From Cavia porcellus (lineage: Eukaryota > Chordata > Mammalia > Rodentia > Caviidae): DNA of 64,000 nucleotides. Of the stretch, positions 56,260-64,000 are shown piece after piece. Location: positions 3,234,501 to 3,298,500 of the forward strand of contig NW_026947488.1 of assembly GCF_034190915.1 (NCBI RefSeq). Direction: 5' to 3'. A program made the translations under genes and the position numbers. Position 1 is the stretch's first letter; each line of letters opens with the position of its first letter. The notes under the pieces were generated by a model. It saw nothing but the letters and a program-made list of their open reading frames with translations. It was not told the DNA's origin and did not search any database.

Positions 56260-56515
56260 TTCAAAGAAGATGTCCCTGATGTCTGAGCTAGGTTAAATTC
56301 CTTCTTGACTACATTCCTTATGGACTACGCATTTATTTTTCATGGCTAGCTGTCCCTGGTATAATCAGGTAACCCTTGTGTATTTTTAGTACCTTTTCCT
56401 ACTCTTAGATCTACAAGCCAGGTGACTCTTTGTGCAGTTACTGAATTCTTTTTACCTGATACCTAATAGGTGCTTCTTTATGAGTGGAACAATGAAGTGT
56501 TTGAATGAAGACCAA
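56260..56515 (+). mobile_element. L2 LINE 3' end
   Basis: Follows the L2 3' end in order: 'gaagatgtccctgatgtctg' (L2 'gaggccttccctgacc'), 'catttatttttcatggc' , 'ctgatacctaataggtgcttctttatgagtggaacaatgaagtg tttgaatga' with the final part matching 'acatagtaggcgctcaataaatatttgttgaatgaa'. Old and inactive. Confidence 0.65.
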
Positions 56516-57329
56516 AAAATGGGAATTAGATCGTGCCTCTTTTTTGAGCCACTTTTAAAAAGGCTTTCAGAGGCTGGAGAGCTGCAAGTGAGGAGCTAAG
56601 CCAGCTTTCTCCAGATTTCAGGGCGCAGGCCAGTTCCTGACCCTCATTAACTTCAGGAAGGTCATCAGCTGGATTTTGGAGTTAACATAGAAGGGAGCTT
56701 TGCTCTTCCTCAGTTCTACAGCATGTGGTGTGGAGGGCAGGTGGACCTCAGTCTCAGATAATAGAACTTATTTCCTTAAGACTCAACTAATATTTCTGAG
56801 CTCTGCTGAGTTAAAGCAGAACAATTTGGAACATATAGGTTTAAATTCTCAGAAAAAACAAAATGAAAATTTTTAGTAAATTTGCAACTTATTTTTCATA
56901 ATACTTATGGAATGGAGGTTAATACTGCTCATGGGATGCATGTGTGTTGTGTTTGTACTTTTCTGGTTTCCCGAAACTGTTCAGATGCACCAGTGACCAG
57001 GCTCCAGATTGTAGCTCTCCCCAGGGTTTTCCCAGGGTGGGTGATTAACAAGGCCACAGGGCCATAAAATGTTTATTTCATTTTAAAATTTGCAGAAGAC
57101 TGTTCTGTGTTAAATCCTATCTCTCCAGTGTAGCTCTGAAATGTTCCTAGTTCAGGGGAGGTTGAATCCTTTGTCTATTGTTGGCTTGTCTCTGTTGGTT
57201 AATTGCTTTTTATTATCTATCGAGTGGTTTAATTAGTCACACAATCGATGACATCTTGCTTTTTATTAAGATTTTATTTAGACAGGATTTCTATTGAGTG
57301 GATTTTATGAGTTGTCTGTGGATCAAAGT
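56516..57329. other. Unassigned non-coding sequence
   Basis: No gene or repeat recognised; AT-leaning with ordinary texture. Confidence 0.5.
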
Positions 57330-57450
57330 GTATATGCAATGTGTTCATGCAGGTGCCCATGTGAGCACACACATGGGCACATGTGTGCATAAGTATGTTT
57401 TTTTGTATTTGGGTGAATGTGTGCATGCATGCATATGTGTGTACTTATAT
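57330..57450. repeat. TG/CA-rich low-complexity tract
   Basis: Alternating purine-pyrimidine-rich sequence (gtgtatatgcaatgtg, gcacacacatgggcacatgtgtgcat, gcatgcatgcatatgtgtg). Such tracts can form Z-DNA; no other role is suggested. Confidence 0.7.
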
Positions 57451-58269
57451 CCAGCAATAAGCGATCCTTTGCTAACAAAGTGCTTATAAATTTCAGGTTT
57501 AGAGCATCTGTTTTCCTAGTTCCAAGTCCAGCAGCCTTTTTTACCTTCCCCGATTTATCACATTTTTTATGGCATTAATTTTTACATATCCTCAGGGCAA
57601 TTTTATCTCTTTGAAAAAGATGTTTAAATCCAGTAATATGTTGGCAGAACATAAGCTATGATTTACATATTAATTATGCACCCTCTGTTTAACACGTATT
57701 ATGTAGAGAACGGGTAGACTCGCTCGCTAGGGGCAGGTCCCTAGTGTCTTCAGCCCTGAAGGTGGATATTTTCTCTGCCCCTGTAAGTGGCGTGGCTTGG
57801 ATGTCATTATTTCTCAGAACAGACTCACAGAACCAAGCAATGGAAAATACACCTTTCACCCAATTGCACTTCTTGAATTTTCTTTATCACGTTTAATCCT
57901 GCATGTAGACAGCTAATGTATTAATGATATAGATCTTGAATTGCTAAGACAACTCTCTATTACAGTTTAAAAGACCCGAGTTAGCAAGAGAGGATTCTTA
58001 CAGAATGAACGTCTTCTCCCAGTGATTAAATATAAGACTCTAGAAAAAGTATAAATAAATAGCAATGCGAGCATCTAAAAAGTAGCAGATAAACAAGTTG
58101 ACTTAGGAGAGGAGGTGAGACAGAAAAGAGCAACCTGAGTGGTTCGCCCCTCTTCCCCAGCACTGAGCCCAGGATCATCCTGCTTGTCAGCAGATGTGGG
58201 CACCAAAAATTCCAAGAGAAACCCAGTCACATTGGCCAGCGTGAGGAAAAGGGGCCTTGCAAACCACAG
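57451..58269. other. Unassigned sequence, partly conserved-looking
   Basis: No gene recognised. The part at 57,540-57,720 is AT-rich, high in complexity and contains TAATTA-type homeodomain cores ('attaattatgcac'). It could be conserved non-coding DNA, judged on texture only. Confidence 0.4.
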
Positions 58270-58450
58270 AGGCAGGGAGAGTCTCTGAGCTTCCTCCTCC
58301 TCTTTTGCTCATCCTCTTCCTGCCCTTTTCTTTCTTCAAATTTCCTTCTTTCTCCTCCTTTCTTGTCCTACTTCTTTTTCTTCTTCCATCTTCCTCCTCC
58401 TCCTCCTGGATTTTTATTCCTTCTCTTCTATTTCCTGTATTTCTTCCAGT
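58270..58450. repeat. Polypyrimidine (CT-rich) tract
   Basis: About 180 bases dominated by C and T, with CTTCCT and (TCC)n motifs. A plus-strand frame through it reads as a Leu/Phe/Ser-rich peptide, an artefact of composition. Confidence 0.85.
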
Positions 58451-59029
58451 CCTGCTTCAAGGCTTGCTATTGTTTGTAACAGAGAATTAGGACAAGGGTT
58501 ACGCTGAACCTCAAGAGAGGCAGGAAATCCTGGAGGGGCTGGAGTTTAGAAGGGTTCTGTAAATTCTATTCTATACCCACACAAATCTCAGGATTATTCT
58601 CAAGCAGCACATGTGCAGTAGAGCAAATAGTTTGTCTGTGATGTGAAATCCAAGAGAGCAGGGCAGCTCCAGCACAGCGCTCGCCACGGGGTGGAAATAT
58701 AATACAACACCATCAAATGTGGCTCAGTCCTGAAAATGCATGGCTAATCCAGCCTTTAATAGTTAATCTGTGCATGTCAGAAGTTTCCAGCATTAGCGTG
58801 AAATGCTGAGAGTTAATCATAAGAGCATAGAAGGCTTCCCAACTTCCCACCACCGAGAAGGTGCCAGGATAAAAGCACTATACCCAGTAACAACCCAGTT
58901 CTTACCCAGTGAGTCGGTGGAATCCCAACCTGGGTCTCAGCAAGCTACAGACTTCCAAGTTCCTATGCAAAGGTCAGAGAACTCGTATGACCGGAAGGAA
59001 ACAGGTTGAATGAAATTGGGAGATTTGCG
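58451..59029. other. Unassigned non-coding sequence
   Basis: No gene recognised; the last 200 bases may belong to the following L1 fragment. Confidence 0.45.
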
Positions 59030-59400
59030 GATCCCAAATTCAGAGTTTACCACAAGGTTATAGTAATCCAGACAGCATGGCTTCAGTAAAAGAGCAACGG
59101 GCTGACCAGAGAAACTGAGAGAAGGGCCCAGGAGTAGTGGCCACATGAATGTGACCAACTGACTTATTCATGAAGGAAAATGGAGAACAAAAGTCTTAAT
59201 GGAAGGTGCTGGGAGAATCGAGTGCTAGTGTGGAAAAATAAAGGAATAAAGGGACAGCTAGGCATGGATCTCATGTCTTTCATAAAAGTCAGCTCCAAGT
59301 GGATCATTAAGTTAAGTGCACAACGCAAAATTTAAAAACTCTTCTAAGCAGCAGAACTAGAGAAGCACATTCTTTGTTACTTCTCCTTCAGGAGATGGGG
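59030..59400 (+). pseudogene. L1 ORF2 C-terminal relic, plus strand
   Basis: 'ccaaattcagagtttaccacaaggttatagtaatccagacagcatgg' matches the ORF2 region 'caaaatttacaacaaagctacagtaatcaagacagtgtgg'. Later 'gtcagctccaagtggatcattaagttaagtgcacaacgcaaaatttaaaaactcttct' matches '...caaaatggatcaaagacctaaatgtaag...ctataaaactctta'. Good order, broken frame. Confidence 0.8.
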
Positions 59401-59530
59401 GCAAACCTCCTCCTCCAGGCACAGACCCCAAGTTTCCTTTCTGAGGAATACGGCAGAGGTTGGGCACCTACAGTCCACAGACCAAGGCCAGCCTACTTCA
59501 TTTTGCTGCCTGAAAGCTTAAGTCACTGTC

Positions 59531-59549
59531 TTTTTTTTTTTTTTTTTTT
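59531..59549. repeat. Poly-T run (19 T)
   Basis: Pure T run directly left of a DNA-transposon relic. Confidence 0.95.
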
Positions 59550-59665
59550 ACAGCTTTAAAAGGTCCCATTTGTTGCATTATAGAAGTTCCTATGCAGTAG
59601 TCTCAGCTTTGTCTCTTTTCCCGAAAGCCTGAAATACCCATTTTCTGGGCTCTGGAGAAAATGTC
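59550..59665 (-). mobile_element. hAT-type MITE fragment
   Basis: On the minus strand: 'gacattttctccagagcccagaaaatgggtatttcaggctttcgggaaaagagacaaagctgagactactgc', matching a mammalian hAT MITE ('ctttttctgtaaagggccagatagtaaatattttaggctttgcgggccatacggtctctgtcgcaactactc'). I recognise the consensus but not its exact MER number. Confidence 0.65.
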
Positions 59666-61249
59666 TGCAGATCCCTGGAACAGAGTTTCCATAAAGGAAT
59701 TTCCAGTCTGATGGCTGAGAACCTGGCAGATGCCTTTCACTAGCTGTAACTCTGAGCCACTCGAGGGCTCCCCGGGGCTAGGCAGAAAGTTAGGCAACAG
59801 CAGGACTGGCGACGGGGTCAGGTGGCTGTGGGAAGCACAGAGGTGATGCTGTTGCCTTTCCCTCTCATTTTCTTAATCATTAGCTATGGAAAAACTCAGA
59901 CATGCACAGGTTCTGTGGCTAGCCCAAGGGAATGTAACCTCCTTGGACTGAGCTGCTACAAAGTCTAGACCATGGGTTCAAAGTCCTTGGAGCGCCGAGG
60001 GCAGTGATGAACCTATAGCACACTGAGTTATTTGCTTGTCTTTTAACTGTGAAGATGTTAGTGCGTGAGTTGTTTCTTCCAAACCAAACCCTCTGTGTTC
60101 AGTTCCAGTGCCCCGGTGCCCTGCGGTGAGTAAGGGGATTGTGGGCTGCAGCTTGGACGTTCTTCTCTACAAGGCTTGTCATCACAGCTCTGGGAAGAAG
60201 CAGGAACTTTCCCTGAAGTTGGTGGAAACAGCCCATTTCTCCTGTGAGAGCATTATAAGTGCAGAGGAAGGAAGTGATGTTCCTCAAAGACCGACTTAAC
60301 CATGGAAATGTAGCCCAGTTTTACTCGTGGCAGCTGTCCTCATGGTGCTTGCTCACCTTCTCACCTGAAATCCTTCCCCTCTTCTCTACTGTTCTGAAAA
60401 TCTGGCACCTTGCAAAGACCTCCACTGTATGTTGTGCGACTGCTGACACGTCTTGTGTGAATTTTTTCATCAAAGATACGAGAACAGAGGAGCAAGTGTC
60501 ACAGGTTCTTCTTGGCGTTAGCACCTGGCTTCCTGCTAACAATCGGGACATCACACTGGCTGACGCAAGGTGAGCAGAAGGTGGCCTCACTTCCCCTAAA
60601 CCCATGACCCAGTCTGAGCAGGAGAAATCACCAGACAGATCTGATGGAAGACACAAGAAACAAAGCAAGTCTGAGACCTTGTCACAGACCAGCGATGGCT
60701 CTGGGGACAATGGCGACAAAACGCAAAGCAGACTCCTGGGTGGGACTCTGGTGCAGAAGAGGGAAGGGGTGGAAAAGGCAGTGGAATGGGATGAAAAGGT
60801 GTTGGAGAGGGCGCCGGACACACACCTGGTTTCCTCAGGTATCTCCACTAGAGGAAGCCCGGGAGCCTTCCAGGGAAAGGTGTAGTATTTGCCCTTATGC
60901 GAATCTGCCCACAAAGCATTGCCACAGCAAAAACAAGGGACCCAGCCTTTTTATGGGCAGCCTGAGGAGTGAGATCACTGGATCTCTCATCATTCTCATT
61001 TTTTCCAATTTACGCTAAATACGTTCATAATCATAAGTCCGTAATAAACAGAAGGATGTTTTCAACCTTACGCAGAGTACGGATAAACCCACCATGAGTT
61101 TCCTGTCCTAGCCTAACAAACCCATGATGTGCAGCTCCACACCGGCCTCTTGCACGCAGACCCTCATTCCCTTTCTCCACTCCTTCCCTCCAGGTTACAG
61201 CCCCAACGTCCTGCGAAGAAACTCCACAGCCTTGGGCAAGAGCTGGCAG
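59666..61249. other. Unassigned non-coding sequence
   Basis: No gene recognised. The longest frame of the window on the minus strand (197 codons, 60,321-60,914) and plus-strand frames of 93-124 codons overlap here. The long frame is Ser/Cys/Pro-rich and has no domain I recognise. Mutual overlap and lack of splice or start context argue against coding, but this is where I would look first for an unknown exon. Confidence 0.45.
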
Positions 61250-61390
61250 CTTTATCTTATTAAATTCTCATCACTGCAGGAGGTAGACAGATAGTCCCTA
61301 TTATCTGCAAGGGAAAGCCACGATCACTTTTTAATGATCCCAAGCATAAAAGGACTTGGAGAACTGAAAAGTGGGAACGGGGTCAGGTGG
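61250..61390 (-). repeat. MIR-like fragment, minus strand
   Basis: 'atcttattaaattctcatcactgcaggaggtagacagatagtccctattatctgcaaggg' resembles the reverse-complement MIR block 'atctcatttaatcctcacaacaaccctatgaggtaggtactattattatccccat'. Confidence 0.55.
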
Positions 61391-63044
61391 CATTAGGCGG
61401 CTCAGAGACAGAGAAAATGGACTGTGGTAGCAGTGGGCTGCAGGCAGGGAGCCCCATACTTTGCATTTGCCCGTGAGAGGGTCCCTGGGTGGAGAAATCA
61501 GCTCATATGAGGGAGTCTGGCTGCTCAATCTGCAGTAGAGGAGGGCCCTGGATTAGGGGCAAGACAGGATTGGAGTTCGTAGCTTCTGTCCGACTGGCGC
61601 TGATCTGAGTGAGCAGCGCAGATAAATACTGAAATAGAGCCTGAGCTCAGTCCTCCCCAGTGGTCCATGAATTTAGAGAATGGAACTCTGGCCATCATAA
61701 GCAATCAAAAGTCGGCTCACTCACTTTTATCATGCCGAAGGGAGAGATTGAATCTGGTGATGTCCTTAGGATGAGGTGCTTTTAAAACCAGACCTTTAAG
61801 GCAAATATGTTTGAATGAATGTTTAATCTCCTTTTCCCCTGTGTGGGCGAGGGAGCCAGGGCTGGGTTGAGAAGGTACAAAGATACGTTTGTCCAAGAAG
61901 AGTCTGGAGTGTGGGGCATCTGCTCTGCCTGGGCACTGACACTCAGCAAACGTCACAGATGCTTTATGCCAGCGCCCTCCTCTCTGACCAACAGGGTGGG
62001 CCAGGGTGACCTGCCTCACAAGGAAAAAGCTCATTTTCACTGAGCAGAGAAGCTGAGGGAGGAACTGGAGAGGAAAGCAAAGGCTTGGGCCAGTGTCTCT
62101 GTTCAGAGCACCATGGTAGTTTCGGCTCCATTTCCCTAAATTCCCTGGTGCACTTGAGTAATTCCTATTCCAAAGGAAGCTTTACCAGAACCCAGCACCA
62201 CATCACTAGGGCAAGTGCAGCTTTTACCCTTTCCAGATGTTGGCTTTCATTTGGAAAATGCTAACAGGATCAGCAAGTGCTGTTGTAACAGGAGGCAAGA
62301 GTGGGACTGGCTGGGCACCTGGAGTGTGCGGATCGAAGCCGTGAAGTTTGGTCCAAGTCTCCACGTGGCCGATATGCCTGTAATTGCTGCAGAAAGTTCA
62401 GGGTGGCATTTTGCTGATGTGCCTAAAATAGTCTTCTTAGGGCTGTTGGACGTAGTTTGACAGCAGTTAAGGTGTAAGGGGCAATGATCCAGCTGAAATC
62501 TTGTCTAAAGCGTTTTGAAGAGAGAACAGCCTTGCAAAGGCTCCTTAATTGCTTCCACATTTTTCAATTGTTCCACTTAGCAGGGTCCTGTAAAAGGTCA
62601 TTAATCAATCACTAAAAATGGGAAGTTTTACATTTTGCTTGCTTAACAAAACACAGCCTTAGCAAAATATCTCCCACTTAATTTCAGATTAGCTGATAAC
62701 CAGGCTGCCTTCTGCTGGCAGGCAGTTGGTCTCTTTAATTGTACTTTGAAGGATGTATCTGTTTAGCTCCAGGTCAATGGACAGAGGCCTGGAGAAGAGA
62801 GTGGTCTTTGGTAGAACGTTGTAAGAATTCTAAGTTGAATATATAGACTTTGAATTGTGAGGATACAGGTATCACACTTGCAGCTTTGATCTCGAGTTTG
62901 GTAAAGGGAGAAATCTCATGTAAATGAGGAAAGAGCTAGCAAGTCTGCCAAGGTTGTAGATGCATACACAGAAGAAAGGGAAGCTTGCAACTGGGTGTTC
63001 TATTACATTGTGTAATGATCTCCATGCAAAGATAAACAAGCAAT
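61391..63044. other. Unassigned sequence, partly conserved-looking
   Basis: No gene or repeat recognised. About 62,440-62,790 is AT-rich and repeat-free in texture, with 'ggtcattaatcaatcactaaaaatggg' and 'ttaatttcagattagctgataacc', motifs typical of homeodomain or MEF2-type sites. It is a candidate regulatory element on appearance only. An 81-codon plus frame at 62,215-62,460 resembles no known protein. Confidence 0.45.
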
Positions 63045-63812
63045 GTCCTATGTCAGCATCTCCAATCTTTTTGACACCAAGAACAGGTTTTGTGGAAGAC
63101 AATTTTTCCACAGATGGGGCAGTATGGGAGTAGTTTCTGGGATCTTGTCTTCTTTTCAAAGAAATTCTCCAGTGAATTGTTTTGATTTGTTTTTCTTATT
63201 TTAGCCAGGATTAGCTTGTGGGCTAACCAAAAGTATGACTGAGACAAAAGCTCAGGGAGGGAAACACTGCAAGGAAGTGGTAAATAAAGTAACTGGGACA
63301 CATGGACACAGCCTGACTCACATTCTGCCACCAGATGTGGCTGTACAGCTGACACCCATCAATTTCCCTGTCACTGCAAAGCCTGCCACTAGATGCAGCT
63401 TACTTGTCACTGGTAGCTCACTGATAGGGTCTGTGTGGGTTTATTATTATCTCTGTACTGTCAGATCCCCTTGCTAATGTAAATCTGCATTTGCAGCCAG
63501 TCCCCAGCGCTGGCATCACTGCCTCAGCTCCACCTCGGATTATCAGGCCTGAGATCCTCATCAGGAGCAGCAGCCTTGATCCCTCCTGTGCTCATTTTGT
63601 CTTAGGATTTTCATCCTTGTGGGAATCTAGAGCTGCTGATCCGACAGGAGGTAGAACTGAGGAACAATTCAAGAGACAGGCAGTGGCTGTAAACACAAAT
63701 GAAGTGCCATGTGTCTGCCTGCCACCTGTCTCACTGTGTGTCTCAGATATTAACAGGCCATGGACTGGCATGAATCCAGGTCAGGTTGTGGCCTGCAGAT
63801 TGGGGCTTCCTG
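63045..63812 (-). mobile_element. MER1-like hAT-Charlie element
   Basis: Left end 'ccaatctttttgacaccaagaacaggttttgtggaagacaatttttccacagatgggg' and right end 'gctgctgatccgacaggaggtagaactgagg...ggctgtaaacacaaatgaag...taacaggccatggactggcatgaatcc' match the two ends of MER1 in minus orientation. The middle ('ctcggattatcaggcctgagatcctcatcaggagc') also fits. The element is longer than a typical MER1, with roughly 63,150-63,420 not matching what I remember, so it either carries an insertion or is a longer relative. Confidence 0.78.
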
Positions 63813-63849
63813 TCCTTTCTCGTTGATGCATATATCTAGCATGTTATTT

Positions 63850-64000
63850 CTCAAACTCAGCGCTAGGAGCTGGAATGCTGTGGATGGGATCATTCTCTAT
63901 GGTACTGAGCCACCCCAGGAACCAGGGGCTGCACAGTAGCAACCTGGCATCTCCCTGCCATGCCTCCATCTGCCCTGTTCTCAGTCATGCAACAATGCCC
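63850..64000 (+). mobile_element. MER5A-like hAT-Charlie MITE, running off the window
   Basis: 'tttctcaaactcagcgctaggagctggaatgctgtggatgggatcattctctatggtactgagccaccccaggaacc' follows MER5A ('tttctcaacctcggcactactgacattttgggccggataattctttgttgtgggg...'). It continues to the window edge, so the right end is not visible. Confidence 0.7.

Noticed and set aside
58257..58490. Hydrophobic 77-codon frame that could suggest a membrane peptide
   Set aside because: It is translated from a polypyrimidine tract; Leu/Phe/Ser richness follows from C/T composition.
60604..60885. 93-codon plus-strand frame rich in Ser, Lys, Asp and Glu, looking like a disordered protein
   Set aside because: Composition alone made it look protein-like. 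It has no family match and sits opposite a longer minus-strand frame. Without conservation data I do not call it.

Overview
This is nuclear DNA from a mammal, most likely a rodent outside the mouse/rat/hamster group. The signs are short ID-type SINEs (tRNA-derived box A/box B, then A-rich tail), 7SL-derived B1 monomers and B1-ID fusion SINEs. These occur together with L1, MaLR LTRs, MIR, L2 and old DNA transposons. I saw no B2 or B4 SINE. That mix fits a squirrel-related or beaver-related lineage better than a murine one; the species is not resolved.

I found no convincing protein-coding exon, no functional RNA gene, no CpG-island promoter and no bacterial, phage, CRISPR or plasmid feature. 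Every long open frame I inspected is either a chance frame, a frame through a simple or tandem repeat, or a relic of a transposon protein. The window is best read as intergenic or intronic sequence shaped by transposons.

Layout. (1) About 1-25,300 is GC-moderate, largely unassigned single-copy-looking sequence with sparse old repeats (MIR, one B1, MaLR LTRs near 7.0 and 18.3 kb, one ID). (2) About 25,300-30,330 is a retroposon cluster: a 5'-inverted L1 with exact target-site duplication, a B1-ID with an ID beside it, a 12-copy 16-bp minisatellite, and L1 3' ends. (3) About 31,600-40,300 is rich in MaLR LTRs, including an LTR-internal-LTR arrangement. (4) About 35,400-43,400 holds decayed plus-strand L1 (ORF1 and ORF2 relics) interrupted by SINEs and an LTR and locally rearranged. 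(5) A decayed Tigger (pogo-like) transposon with terminal inverted repeats lies at 43,546-44,474. (6) About 47,900-52,900 holds more L1: one twin-primed copy and a long minus-strand copy interrupted by a younger L1 3' end. (7) About 53,000-64,000 mixes unassigned sequence with B1, L2, MIR and hAT/Tigger-type DNA transposon relics, ending inside a MER5A-like element.

The most informative structures are two independent L1 5' inversions (one with a perfect 15-bp target-site duplication), a duplicated L1/MaLR insertion junction, a 119-bp inverted repeat inside the large L1, and a homogeneous 16-bp minisatellite carrying a CAGCTG E-box in each unit. I did not find a new biological system and do not claim one. 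Repeat family names come from recognising consensus sequence by eye, not from a database search. Boundaries are approximate unless stated as exact.
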